Shown one piece after another: positions 1-11,606 of a DNA stretch of 64,000 nt; the stretch's first letter is position 1, and each line of letters opens with the position of its first letter. The notes under the pieces are model-generated. The model was not told the origin of the DNA. It saw only the letters and a list, made by a program, of their open reading frames with translations, and made no database searches. A program made the position numbers and the translations under genes. Source of the stretch: Haliotis asinina. Taxonomy: Eukaryota; Mollusca; Gastropoda; Lepetellida; Haliotidae. Where the stretch lies: contig NC_090292.1 of assembly GCF_037392515.1 (NCBI RefSeq), positions 40,996,747 to 41,060,746 of the forward strand. Direction: 5' to 3'.

Positions 1-29
1 TGGTAAGTTCTATCCAAGCCTTATCCTTG

Positions 30-565
30 AGTGGGTGAGTGAGTTAATATTTAACGTCACATCGGCAATATTGCAGCCATATCGTGACGAGAACATACAT
101 GACAAAAAATAATATATATGCATATTATGAAGACCCTGTCTACGAAGGACAGTAAAACCACTAGACTATCACAGTTACTATTTAAACTAGCGTGGAAAAA
201 ATGATTGTATCACTATTTGGACAGTACAATATAAAAACAGGCCATGGATCGCCAACAACAGAGGGTAGATCACCATACCAGGGACCATGGGGACTTACAG
301 TACCTCTGCTACCTGCATGGTCCCTAGCTGGGTTTACACCATCCCTCAGCTGCTGGCGACTGTATGCAAGATTAGCCAAAAATTACGATGACACATATAC
401 TACAGCTAAAAAATGTGGAAGATTAAATCTGATTCCAAATGTTTTGGGACTTACGTATCTTCTCAGGAGGACAATAATTTTACGGTACTTCAACCCCCTT
501 CGAGGATACAGCCATTAACAATGTTATCTGCTGATTCAACTTCCAATCATAAAATGGTTATCTAT
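30..565 (-). other. LINE 3' UTR and tail, copy 1
   Basis: About 500 bp follow the ORF2 stop and are conserved among the copies, with landmarks CAACCCCC, GGAGGACAATAATTTTAC and GATCGCCAACAAC on the + strand. The pair AGGGACCATG (280-289) and CATGGTCCCT (316-325) is a perfect 10-bp inverted repeat with a 26-nt spacer. The block nearest the tail (catcggcaatattgcagcc, from about position 60) recurs at every family fragment in the window. Confidence 0.85.
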
Positions 566-3500
566 TTACAAGTTCTGAAACAGATCTAATTCTTTTAAAA
601 ACGCAATGATTAAACGACAACTAACATTACTAAAAAGATCCTTCATACTTCGTGATGTAAAATAGTTATCCCTTGTGATGGAATATTCAACACAGTCAAG
701 CAAAACATGCTTGACTGTGATTCTTTCATCACAAGGGATACAAAACGGAGGATCCTCACCTTTTAACAAGTACTCATGTGTATACCGCGTATGGCCAATG
801 CGACATCGTCGCATAATGACCTCCTCAAATCTGGACTGACAACCCAAGTAGGTGTAACCAATATACGGTTTTATCTCATGTAATTTATTGATACTTACTT
901 GGGTGTCCCACTTCTTCTGCATTAGATCACGGATATAAGATCTAATTGTAGGTTTATAATCTGAATATGGAATAAGAAGTGGAGTCACAGATTTGTTGAG
1001 TGCCGCCTTGGCAGCAAGATCAGCCAGTGTATTCCCTGAAATGCCTACGTGGCTGGGTAACCAACAAAAGACGATGTCGTATTGGCCAGTAGCAAGATCA
1101 TTATACAATTCAATAATTTCTATTAAAAGTGGATGTTTGCAAGAAATATTTTTAATAGCCTGAAGGCAAGAAAGAGAGTCGGAAGAGATTATATATTGTT
1201 TACGTTTAGGGTGTCTTTGAATATATCTCAGAGCTGTTAATATGGCGTTTGCTTCTGCAGTAAAAATAGAGCTGTTGTCTGGAATTCTAGAAGATATTGT
1301 TCTGGATCCAATGACAGTGGCACAAGCCACAGCGCCACCGTCCTTGGATCCATCTGTAAATAAGGGTTTGTAATTGCTATATTTAGTTTTTAATTGATTA
1401 TATTCTTGTTTATATTGTAATTCATTAGTTTCTGATTTTTTAAAAGAAGTTAATGTGAGGTCGACTTGTGGCCTAACCAATTGCCAAGGAGGAGAAGAAA
1501 GGAGACGGGAGGGAGCTATATTTTCCAGCTCAATGCCGGCCGAAGAAAGAAAGGGTTTAATTCTGTGCCCGAGAGGTGGAACAAGAGAAGACTTTTTGTC
1601 ATACAGATCTTCATAAAGTGGGTTGAACACACAGTTGTATGCAGGCTTAGAATCATTAGAGTATAATTTAGTAATGTATTGTAAGGATAATTTTATACGA
1701 CGTTGTGCAAGAGATGGTTCGTCGGCTTCAACGTAAAGACTGTCAATAGGTGAAGTTCGGAAAGACCCAAGACAAAGTCTTAAACCTTGATGGTGTACAG
1801 AATCAAGAAGTTTAAGGATGCTTTTGCAAGCTCCACCGTATACGATGGAACCGTAATCAAGTTTCGAACGGATCAATGATCGATAAACTTGTAGGAGGGT
1901 AGCTTGGTCCCCTCCCCACTTACAATTAGAAATGACTTTCAAAAGGTCAAGTGCCTTCAGGCATTTAGCTTTAAGGGATTTGATATGGGGAAGAAACGTT
2001 AAATGCGAGTCAAAAATCAATCCCAAGAACTTGGCCTCTTTTACAACTTTAATAGCAGTGCCATTTAGAAATAGTTCAGGGTCTTTATGTGGTTTATATC
2101 GTCTACAGAAATGTATACAATTAGTTTTTGATTTAGAAAATCTGAAACCGTTCTCAAGACACCATTTATTAATTTTGTTTAAACACAGCTGCAGTTGCCT
2201 CTCAATAGTATGCATATTTTTACCACGACAAGAGATATTAAAATCATCCACAAAAAGTGATCCGTCAATCGAATCATTTAAAACTTTGGATAAACTGTTG
2301 ATTTTAACGCTAAATAAAGTAACAGACAAAATACTCCCTTGTGGAACACCTTGATCCTGATTATAATGATCAGACAGGGTAGAACCCACCCGGACTTGAA
2401 ATTGCCTGTCATTTAAAAAGTTGGATATAAATAGAGGCAATCGGCCTCGCAATCCAAAGGCATGTAAATCTTTTAAAATGCCGTATTTCCATGTAGTGTC
2501 ATACGCTTTTTCTAAATCAAAAAAGATAGACACTGCATGTTGTTTATTAATTATAGCATTTTTGACAAAAGACTCCAAACGCACCAAGTGATCAATGGTA
2601 CTTCTGTTTTTACGAAAGCCACACTGAATATCTGTTATGAGGTTATTGGTTTCTAAGTACCAAACTAGTCTATTGTTTATCATGCGTTCCATGGTTTTGC
2701 AAACGCAGCTTGTGAGAGAAATTGGGCGATAATTTGAAGGATCGGTATGGTCACGTCCAGGTTTAGGTATTGGGACTACTATAGCATCTCGCCACGATGA
2801 CGGAAATTTCCCTGACGTCCAAATATCATCAAAAATATTTAGAAGAGTTTCTAAACAAGATTCTGGTAAGTGCTTCAGAAGTTGATAATGTATGTTATCA
2901 GCTCCTGTAGCAGTATTGTGGGCCTGGTCAAGAGCAGTATGGAGTTCATGAATAGAAAATACCTCGTTATAATCTTCCCCGTTATCTGAAGTGAAATTTA
3001 TAGATTTCTCTTCTTGCTGTTGTTGATACCTTTGGAACTCAGGTACATAATTTGTGGAAGAAGAATGTTGTGCCAGTGTTTCACCAAGTTTATTAGCAAT
3101 ATCAGATGTATTAGTTAATAACTGGTCTCCATCTTTGAGATGGTGAATGCTAGATCTAGAGCCCTTACCTTTGATTTTCTGGATCATATTCCATACTTTA
3201 GAAATCGGCGTGCGTGAATTTATTTTAGATACATAGTTTTGCCAGGACTGACGTTTATTTTGTTTAAAAGTACGCCGTGCTTTAGCGTTTAAGATTTCAC
3301 ATTTGTTCAAGTTATGGACCATAGGATGACGACGGAAATAATGTTCAGCTTTTTCCGTGCCTTGCGAGCCTGTTTGCATTCAACATTAAACCATGGTTTT
3401 CGTATGTGTGGAATTACTGAGGACTTTGGGATACACTGATCAGCTATGTCGTTCAGATTATTAGAAAAACATTTAATAGCATCAGGAACATCAATGAAAA

Positions 3501-4236
3501 GTTCAGGTTTAAGTTTGTCAATGCAGAGAGTTTCATATAAACTCCAGTTGGCCTTTTCAAAATTCCATCTAGATGATGGAGGGACATCAGATGGGTTCAG
3601 GGGTTTTAAGATTGTTGGGAAATGGTCACTTCCACAAAGGTCGTCGTGGACTGACCATTCAAACTCACTCAATAGACCAGAATCAGCAAGTGACAAATCA
3701 AGAGCTGAATTGGTTCCTGTGCCAGGGTGTAAATATGTATTTGAACAATCATTATATATGCATAAATCGTTGTTTGTAATAAACTCTTCCAGTACTTTCC
3801 CTTTAGTATTAACAGTTGTACCACCCCAGAGTGGGTTGTGGCCATTAAAATCACCCATAATAATACTGGGTTTCGGGAGTTGATTATAAAGGGTTTGAAT
3901 ATCAGCCTGCTGAAGAGCTGAAGATGGTGGAATATATAGCGAGCAGAGAGTAAAAGTAACATGCAAAGTAAGTCGTACTGCAACAGCTTGAAGATTAGTT
4001 TTAAGGATAACAGGGCTTTGGAGTACATTATGTCTCACAAGGATGGATGATCCTCCCGTGGCCCTATCACCCGGAGGAGAAAAAGAATGATATGCATTGA
4101 AGTGACGCAGGCTGAAATTATCTGTCTGCTTTAAATATGTTTCTTGAAGACAGAATGCTGATGGACTAATGTCCTGGACCAATAGCAGTAAGTCGTTAAA
4201 GTTGGTCTTCAGTCCTCGGCAATTCCACTGTATAAT
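566..4236 (-). pseudogene. LINE copy 1 ORF2: endonuclease-reverse transcriptase-RNase H with one frameshift
   Basis: This is the polyprotein that nicks target DNA and reverse-transcribes the element RNA. The APE-type endonuclease begins with QWNCRG near 4215-4232 and has GSDHFP near 3618-3640. The reverse transcriptase has the SNYRPISL block and a catalytic FVDD near 2250. The RNase H domain shows TDGS (near 1350), AEA, SDS and HVGISGN...AD, so the D-E-D-D set is present. A Cys/His cluster (CIPC...H...C) closes the protein. The frame breaks once, near 3350, where an A run following ARKAR is one base shorter than in copies 4 and 5; upstream and downstream frames overlap there (3307-3379). No ATG is seen at the ORF2 start. 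Otherwise the frame is open to the stop at 566. Confidence 0.9.
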
Positions 4237-4250
4237 ATTGTTTGGAGAAT

Positions 4251-5495
4251 CTATCTTTTTGGAGGTATGACTGGGGATCTACCCCGTACCTTTTTAGAGG
4301 GCGATACGCTTTGCGCCCGTGGCTGGATGGTTTCAGCCACATCCATTCTTTCAAGAGATCCAAACCTATTAAATAGTTGGATCGAATTATCTGACCCCTT
4401 TGAAATCCTATCACTTTGTCCTTTCGAAGATTCGGTTCTTGATTTGCTTTGTTTCACATTTCTTTGAGATATTTGTGGTTTTTGGGCTTGAGACTTCTTC
4501 TGAGTGAGAGATGATGATTGACCTTGAGAAAGAGTCTGTATGTCAGAGCGTGAATCAGATGTTTGAGTTGACTGTTCATTTGAATATATTTGAGGCGCTT
4601 CAGAGTTCAACCACGTCAAGTCTGTCTGGCAGTCAACAGATAATGTTGTGACTTTGGTTGTTATTTCAGGGGTTTCCGTGCCTTCCTCAGACTGAACAAG
4701 TTTCTTTGCTTCAGAAAAACTGATATTTCTGGAAAATTTAATTCTATTTATTTTCATGTGGTGCTTCCAGACAGGACAGTCTTTAGAGTATGATGGGTGA
4801 CTCCCTGAACAGTTGGTACATTTTTTAGCATCACTGTCACAGTCTTCCGTTGTATGAGTTTGTTCACCGCAATGAGCACATGTGACAGATCTTGTGCATG
4901 TATTGACGCCATGGCCAAATCTTTGACATTTGAAACACCTTAATGGGTTTGGAATAAAGGTGTCAACTTTGATATTGCTGTAACCTGCTTTGATTGATGT
5001 CGGAGCAGTCGGCGTTGAAAATGAAAAAAGGTACGTGTTGGTTGGTTGTGTTTGTGAGTTCTTTCGTGTTGAGAACCGTTTAACAAACAAAACGTCTTGA
5101 TCTCTCATCTCAAACACTATGTCAGCTTCCGTCATATCAGCAAACAACTGATCCCTGTCTCGTACAATTCCTTTACTGGTATTGAGCGTTCTATGTGCTG
5201 TAACTAAAACAGGAACGCCGACAAATGAAACTGTTGACATAAGGTTGGTAGATTGCTGTTTCCTGTTGCATTCTATCAACAAAGAACCTGATCGTAATCT
5301 TCGGACGTTTTTAACTTCACCAGCTATGCCTTGAATACCCTTAGATATGGCAAAAGGGTTAAGTTTGAGAGGTGTTTTGTCAACTGTCTCAAGCACTAAA
5401 AATCGTGGCCAATGTTCTACAGATTTTAATGGTCTTTGCTCATCTTCATTATCCAGTGGACGTTTTGTTTTTTTGGAAGGGGTTTGGTATTCCAT
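4251..5495 (-). CDS. LINE copy 1 ORF1: gag-like RNA-binding protein with three zinc knuckles
   Basis: This is an open frame of 414 residues, expected to coat LINE RNA and form the ribonucleoprotein. The N-terminal half has the mixed alpha/beta look of the RRM-like region of Jockey/I-type ORF1 proteins. Around residues 188-235 lie three zinc knuckles: CFKC-H-C, CAHC-H-C (both CX2CX4HX4C) and CTNC-H-C (CX2CX3HX5C). The C-terminal third is Ser/Gln/Lys-rich and low complexity, ending in a basic SPSKKVRGRSP-like tail. The start is the Met at 5495 because copies 2 and 5 have a Met at the matching position (18420 and 43275). The stop TAG at 4251-4253 sits directly before ORF2. No internal stop is present. 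Confidence 0.88.
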   Translation of the reverse strand: MEYQTPSKKTKRPLDNEDEQRPLKSVEHWPRFLVLETVDKTPLKLNPFAISKGIQGIAGEVKNVRRLRSGSLLIECNRKQQSTNLMSTVSFVGVPVLVTAHRTLNTSKGIVRDRDQLFADMTEADIVFEMRDQDVLFVKRFSTRKNSQTQPTNTYLFSFSTPTAPTSIKAGYSNIKVDTFIPNPLRCFKCQRFGHGVNTCTRSVTCAHCGEQTHTTEDCDSDAKKCTNCSGSHPSYSKDCPVWKHHMKINRIKFSRNISFSEAKKLVQSEEGTETPEITTKVTTLSVDCQTDLTWLNSEAPQIYSNEQSTQTSDSRSDIQTLSQGQSSSLTQKKSQAQKPQISQRNVKQSKSRTESSKGQSDRISKGSDNSIQLFNRFGSLERMDVAETIQPRAQSVSPSKKVRGRSPVIPPKR

Positions 5496-6119
5496 GTTTG
5501 TTGGTTATATGGTTCATCATCCGAGCTCCCCACCCACCATGGAGTATCACAAGGACAATGCTAAATACAAGTGGGTCTCCAACTTGCAGCACCAAGGATA
5601 CCCGGATGATATACTCCAGCAGAAACATTAAAAGATTAACAATTCTACCAGATTTGCCCATGAGCCACCGCCTTCTGGGCATAAGACTCTAGGCAAAGTT
5701 CAAAACATCATATTGAAAGGTCGTTGACATTTGATATAAACAAATGTGCCAAGTCCAAAAGTAAACTTTCTCAAATTACATTTGTGTAATGACTTACAAG
5801 TCCATACACAGGGCTTGGCGTGACCAGCCGATTGATAGAATCGGACCGATTCTACCACCCGTCTAGGTGAAGTAAGGGCCGAAGTGGTGTGTTGGGCAAC
5901 AGGAACACGATTCAGGCTCCTATTGCCCTCAACCACCAGACTACCGTCCTCCACCGACACGGGACGCAACCCACGGCAAACAGGTTGCCCAATTCGGTCG
6001 CTCCTTGCGACCAGCAATGGGGTGCTATGGACGTAGTTGACCCGGGTCCACACGGGGATTGGAACGGCTCTTAGCGTTACCCAGCACCCACCACGAGGAG
6101 GTGGCCGTTCACGGGTGCC

Positions 6120-7018
6120 TCAAACTACTGTAAACGATGACATATGTCATTACCGAGAAATGCATTAGTTGAATATTCTTTGTACAAAATCCCATACATA
6201 ATTAAAATAATATCAATTAATACTCTCTTTACATTTCTTGGCTTACTGACGTAATGTATATGTCTATTTACCAGTGAATTATTACTTAAACATCTTTTTA
6301 TAATAATATTGAGTGCTGAAGTCATATTTCTCATAGAAATTCTTCTTTTCACCAAACAGACATATTTACTCTCTTGGCTGACACTTTACCGGTGTGATAG
6401 CTTAATTAACGGTCTAATGAACTCACCAGAGACATACATAATGTATTTTTCATTAGGTAGTGGTATGTTCATGAACTAGATTCAAATGTTAAATTAATGG
6501 TGTTAATGACTTAGTTATGTTAGATGACCAGTATGTTACATGACTGTGAAAAAAGAAATTTCAATATAACTGGAATGATAGATTCTTGCCTGCTCGTTAA
6601 CCAATGTAATGAGTTTATTTTTGTGCAAAGATTTTCGGGGTTTGCTGTGCACCAGAATATTGTTGTTTTCTCAGAAAGAGATGCCATCTGATGTGCTGAA
6701 ATAAAATAAGATTAATATGAATAATCATTTTAAATACTTGTTGTTTAGGGTGTGTATCCTTTAAATCCACTCATCATGTATATACATGCTGCAAACAGTG
6801 CATCATCAGCGAGTATAATCTTATGTCACTTAAGCAACATTCCAGCATCATGGCTGGGGAGACCAGAGCTGGACTTCACACATTGTACCCAATAGCGGAA
6901 TCGAACACAAGTCTCCTGTGTGAAGGCAAACACTTTAACAACTAAGCTACCCTACTGCCACTAAACGATTTACTGAAATGATATGTGACATTCTTTGTGT
7001 ATTACTGATTGCATCATT
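6120..7018. repeat. Tandem duplication, unit A (carries a SINE)
   Basis: Bases from 6120 (TCAAACTACTGTAAACGATG) match those from 7018 (TCAAACTACCGTAAACGATG) over about 700 bp with scattered substitutions and small indels, including CATTAGGTAGTGGTATGTTC and the later GGTGTGTATCCTTTAAA. Unit A differs by the SINE remnant near 6818-6961. I see no convincing coding capacity; the short frames here are duplicated with the repeat. Confidence 0.8.
6818..6961 (-). mobile_element. tRNA-derived SINE (family A), degenerate
   Basis: On the minus strand the order is a tRNA-like head (GTAGCTTAGTTGTTAAAGTG resembles box A; a TTCGATTCC-like box B is near 6899), then a body with CATTGTACCC and TGCTGGAATGTTGC on the complementary strand. 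The TCAC tail is lost. It resembles the better preserved copy at 50669-50806. Confidence 0.65.
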
Positions 7019-7800
7019 CAAACTACCGTAAACGATGGCATATGCCATTACCAAGAAATGCGTTAGTCCAATATTCTTTGTACAAAATCCCATACATAGT
7101 TAAAATAATATCCATTAATATTCTCTTTACATTTCCTGGCTCACTGACATAATGCATATGTCTATTTACCAGTGAATTATTACTTAAACATCCTTTTATA
7201 ATAACATTCAATACTGAAGTAATATTTCTCAAAGAAATTGTTCTTTCAACGAAACAGAAATATTGACTCTTGATAGTGCGATAGTTTAATTAACGGTTTA
7301 ATGAACTCACAATACCTTCATTACCAATTAGATATGACTGGAATGCACACAACCAGAAAGCATTTCACCAGTGACATATATAATGTAAGTTTCATTAGGT
7401 AGTGGTATGTTCATGAACTAGATTCAAATGTTAAATTAATGGTATTAATAACTTAGTTATGTCAGATGACCAATATGTTACATGACTAAAAAATTAAATT
7501 TCAGTATAACTGGAATGATAGGATCATGCCTGCTCATTAAACAATGTAACGATTCATTTGTATGTAAAGATTTTCAGGGTTTGCTGTGCACAAAAATATT
7601 GTTGTTTTCCGAGTAAAAGATGCCATCTGATGTGCTGAAATGATATGAAATGAATATGAATAATCATTTTAAATGCTTGTTCATTTTTCGGATGGGGGAA
7701 AGGGGGGTAGTGGAGGTTTGAAATGATGCATTACAGGTGTGTATCCTTTAAACCCACCAATCATGTAATCAACGAATAGATATCCCATAAATAGTGCATC
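7019..7800. repeat. Tandem duplication, unit B
   Basis: This is the second copy of the unit starting at 6120, in the same orientation and directly adjacent. It lacks the SINE and carries a G-rich insertion near 7690-7720. No gene is recognised. Confidence 0.8.
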
Positions 7801-8097
7801 ATTATACATATCAGTGTTACCTTCACATAATCTTCATGGAGTGCTTCATAGAATGGACCGGTAGACTTCAGGAATGAACAGACAGATTGTATTTCTTGAC
7901 ATGTGGTACAAATACTCTAGTGACGTGTAGCTGTCACCAGGTGACAAAGATTTGACATATATCATTTGTAAACAACAGTTATAAAGGCGTAAGTGTCACA
8001 ACCCAGAACAGACAAATTTCAGTTTCCAAAATTTATTGACATTCACCCACTGTATGTCTAGCATACACCTTGTACGCGTGTTCAAATCCCAGTCTAT

Positions 8098-8180
<83 letters not shown>
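8098..8180. repeat. (CA)n microsatellite
   Basis: Uninterrupted CA dinucleotides over about 83 bp. The open frames across it (poly-VC or poly-HT) are artefacts of the repeat. Confidence 0.97.
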
Positions 8181-8186
<6 letters not shown>

Positions 8187-9265
8187 ATATAACCCACGGT
8201 ACATCTCATGCACTCTACATGTACAACATTATGCATTGCAATTAGATAAGTAGGTAATTATTAGTAAACATTGGAAATTGAACGGTTGCGGGGTTAACTT
8301 CACAACTCCCCATGTCACATTCCACATCTCAGAATGACCTCCATCAAACTGTCCAGTTCATTTTTTCACATGAACTTTGCTCTCCCAGTTCACTGGTGTT
8401 TCAGTCCACTGTTGCTCTCAGTATCCGACTCTCATCGTAGTTCACAATGGCCACTGCCTGTTGTCTGTATACCCGCGTCTCCATTGACGTCCCTTAGAGT
8501 CCTCCACTGCCCACTCACAGAGATCACATCAACCCCTCGGTTGACCACAGACCAACGTGTGCTCACACCGTGCATCATGCCCTGGGCGCTAAAATACGAC
8601 AGTATTCTTACAGTTGGATACATAAACTTTGTGACACCCCGTTCAGTCACCTACAACATGACTGCTGATAAACAATACTCTAATTTCATACATATTTACG
8701 CTTTGATACAAAATGCATCTTCAGGTGCTATTACTTTCAACAACTGTAGTAAACATTCAATACATACATCTTTTACATACCCGCCTCAAGCACAATACAG
8801 TCACTACTTGTGTTTACATACCAAGCATTTAATACCCACATGAAATTAAGTGCATGAAAACATTCTTCCACTTCAAAATTAATGCAAAATGAACAAACTC
8901 ACGCATTTCTACACAAGTGCCATTCGACACCACCCAGCGGTATCTCAGCTTTCACTGACGTGTAAGAACGTCCACTCTCACAGTCACCCTCACAGTCATC
9001 CAGACAGTTACGCTCCCTGGACCACGTGCAGCACGTGCACCATCAGCCCATCAATACCCCATACAGCTTAGTTACGTTCGGGTGACTCAGTTTCACACCA
9101 GAAACAAAACAATCACCCACTCGCATCACATCAGATCTTGACAATACGTTTAATGCCCCAAATTTGTGAAGTTGTTTTTCGCATTCGTCACCATAATCAT
9201 ATTATCATCATTATTACCTCAAAAATTTGCATAGATATTTTATTGCACTTCAATATGGAAAATAG

Positions 9266-9318
9266 TAGGTAGGTAGGTAGGTAGGTAGGTAGGTAGGTAG
9301 GTAGGTAGGTAGGTAGGT
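9266..9318. repeat. (GTAG)n microsatellite
   Basis: About 13 perfect GTAG/TAGG units. Confidence 0.97.
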
Positions 9319-9437
9319 CATCTCCCTTAAGAAGTAACGCACGCAGTGAATTACTTAAAAGTATTATCATAAAATATATTATACGCTATTCACAACAAGA
9401 TCTTTGAACATATTATTATTTTTTCAACTAAGACATA

Positions 9438-9813
9438 AGTAAACATACCACTTGCGTTGAAACGTAAGGTAATTGCCAGCTTCTCCCCTGCCCATATGGA
9501 GTTCCTCAATGGCGTTGACTGCTTTTTAATTTAATCTTGAATTAATTCCAGCAAAAAAATGGAAATGCTTCAAATCCATTCTCAGAAAATTCCTAAGTGT
9601 CAGAGGGTCTCCTTGCTCCAGTTCCCGTAAAAGGGAACGGCACGGATGGACGGCACGCCCGCGTTGTATCCATTGCCTAACCCAGACGGATTTGAGTTTT
9701 CTTTTCCTCTTTTTCTTTTCATTTACCAAATGTATGGCAATCCACGCCAGCGTATCCTCATTACTCGATGATGCCATTTGCGTGAAAACTACGAGGTTAT
9801 CGCAACGTCCCAA
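9438..9813 (-). pseudogene. PIF/Harbinger transposase (HARBI1-like) N-terminal remnant
   Basis: The open frame at 9526-9813 has a basic KKKRKRKLKSVWVRQWIQRG stretch, then a LLREL motif and LRNFLRMD. This order (RRFWVREWLxRR...LLxEL...FRNFLRM) is typical of the N-terminal region of HARBI1-like nucleases. Downstream, in another frame at about 9440-9500, GEKLAITLRF can be read, which is the next conserved block of the family (ERLAITLRFLATG), so at least one frameshift separates them. The catalytic DDE part is absent. I infer a dead fragment. Confidence 0.68.
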
Positions 9814-10249
9814 GTCGTATCGACTCTTTTTGGTATGCTTTTCAAATCTACATGTAGATACTACAAGTTGTTACTACAAGTTGTCGCTACAAGTTATTAC
9901 TAGCGTGAGAACGGACTTTAACCGAAATTCGATTTTTTTTGTTCACAGAAGTTCTGAAATTCGACAAACCTTCTTCAAAGTGCCCCTGTATTGAAGACCC
10001 AGCTGTTACTTGGCAACTGCAATCAGTATGGATGGAACTGGAAATCAAAGTCATGTGAGGTTAATGCGTGTGAATCATTAGACCACTTTTGCTGTTAATG
10101 TGCTGTTTGGAAAATACATTACATTGTTAGAAAATTCACATTGTTTTCTGTTCTGTTGTGTCAGTTGACATAACTGTGTTCCTCTTTAAATATTGAAGTT
10201 GTAAATGTTGTCAATAACTATTTGAAATATAATACACAGAAACAGATAA

Positions 10250-10647
10250 TCACGCTGTACTCAACAGTATTTGAGCTATATGGTGTGGGTCCATAATTAA
10301 TCAAAATTCATATTTTGCTTTCTGTGTTGATGTGTAAATTGACATAAATGTGTTCGTTGTAGACGGTTTCATGACTTCCTCTTTAAATATTCATACTGTA
10401 GATGCTGTCAGGAACTATTTGAAATCTAAAACACAACGTGTGTAGCCATCGACAGCAAACTGGTCATGTGTCCTCTTTAGTGGCTGGTGTTTTCGGAGCC
10501 ATGCTGTCCACCCGTAATTAAATAATGAGCTGACCCAGAGTCATTACAGAGTATCGTAACAACACACTCAGTGTTCAGTTTAATAAAAAAAATAGAATCT
10601 TCCCTTAGATGTTACTTCTAGATCAGAGTTTTAATTCTGTACAAACC
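10250..10647. repeat. Left arm of long inverted repeat
   Basis: This arm matches the reverse complement of 19497-19998. Shared landmarks include GTGGGTCCATAATT, TTTCTGTGTTGATGTGTAAA, GACTTCCTCTTTAAATATTC, AACTATTTGAAATCTAAAAC and, further on, GACCCAGAGTCA and TTCTAGATCAGAG. A partial direct repeat of its first part precedes it at about 10110-10250. No coding capacity is recognised. Confidence 0.82.
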
Positions 10648-10803
10648 GTATATATATATAAGTTGTTCAATTGAAATCATTTCTCCCTGATGATATACGA
10701 TTGAAATATGTAGGAGAGGATCCGTGTTGTGTTATTGTTTTGCAAACTACTTATTACATATCTACAACTGTACGTTCGATATTTTCATCTCACTTTCTTC
10801 ATA

Positions 10804-10804
10804 A

Positions 10805-10855
<51 letters not shown>
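10804..10855. repeat. (AT)n(GT)n compound microsatellite
   Basis: TA dinucleotides run directly into about 16 GT dinucleotides. Confidence 0.95.
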
Positions 10856-10857
<2 letters not shown>

Positions 10858-11077
10858 CATTCCTGAAATGCAGTTCTATTTATCTGTCGATCTTTTAAAG
10901 GCAATAAGTATGAAATGAAAATGAAACTATACATTAGATAACTTAGATAAGACATGACTGAAGTCAATTTGGTCCATAAGTATACCGTTTTTGTGTCATT
11001 ATCAGTGGGTAATCTAATGGTTTCTTTCTCCTCTCTGAGCAGAACAATGAGTAATGAGTAATCTTCCTTTACCCCAA

Positions 11078-11606
11078 GTAAGTCAGTGAGTTAGTTAACA
11101 TTTGACATCACATCGGCAATGTCTCAGCCATATAGTGACGAGAACATTTAACATTTAAATGGGATGTATGCGTATCTTATAAATCTATCGACAAGGGACA
11201 GTAAAACATCTAGAATATCACAGGTATACATGTAAAACTAGTAAAAAAATATAAAACATTTTGGCTAGAAGGGACAACACAATAGAATAACATGCTATAG
11301 ATAGGCCAACAACTGAAGGTAGATCACCACACTATTGACCAGGGGCACCTCTGCTACCTGCATGGACCCAAGCTGGATTTACATCATCCCTTCAGCCGCT
11401 GGTGATTGTAAGAAATAGTCAAAATTAAAATAACAAAAATACTACTTTTAAAATTCCTGGTAAGTTTAAATTTACTTTGTATGTTTCAGGACTTACGTAG
11501 CATCTCAGGAGGACACTAATTTTACAATCCTTCAACCCCCTTTGAGGATACAGCCACTGACAATCTCAGTTACGAATCTAAACTACCAATAATAAAATAT
11601 TTAATA
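11078..11606 (-). mobile_element. 5'-truncated LINE copy, 3' UTR only, with target-site duplication
   Basis: Only the last 530 bp or so of the LINE family are present, with the tail at 11078 and truncation near 11606. It is flanked by an 11-bp direct repeat CTTTACCCCAA at 11067-11077 and 11607-11617, which marks an independent target-primed insertion. It carries no protein. Confidence 0.88.

Larger units (their letters stand above)
30..6119 (-). mobile_element. I-superfamily LINE, copy 1 (near full length)
   Basis: This is a near full-length non-LTR retrotransposon read leftward. It starts with GGCACCCGTG at 6119, as copies 2, 4 and 5 do, followed by a 5' UTR, ORF1 (4251-5495), ORF2 (566 to about 4236), a 3' UTR of about 500 bp and a tail of GTGA-type repeats near 30. 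Both ORFs align along their length with the other copies. ORF1 is open and ORF2 has one apparent single-base loss. No target-site duplication is visible: the 30 bases left of the tail do not match the bases right of 6119. The 5' end abuts the first unit of a tandem duplication, so later rearrangement could have removed one duplication copy. Confidence 0.93.
7990..9430. other. Non-coding stretch with microsatellites
   Basis: Apart from the (CA)n and (GTAG)n arrays listed separately I recognise nothing here. A 169-residue open frame at 8334-8843 has no recognisable domain, is Ser/Thr/His-rich and has no homologue I can name, so I do not call it a gene. Confidence 0.5.

Noticed and set aside
1466-2354. 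Open frames on the + strand inside LINE copy 1 (and similar ones opposite copies 2, 4 and 5)
   Set aside because: They are antisense shadows of ORF2; the same shadow frames recur at matching positions in each copy and have no domain of their own.
5449-5682. Upstream MPRRRWLMGKSG frame as the true ORF1 start in copy 1
   Set aside because: It is out of frame with ORF1 in copy 1 and differs in register in copy 5; the Met shared by copies 1, 2 and 5 (5495, 18420, 43275) is a better start.
7996-8245. Poly-VC and poly-HT open frames
   Set aside because: Translations of the (CA)n microsatellite.
8334-8843. 169-residue + strand open frame
   Set aside because: No recognisable domain, unusual composition, no supporting splice or promoter signals; kept only as a note.
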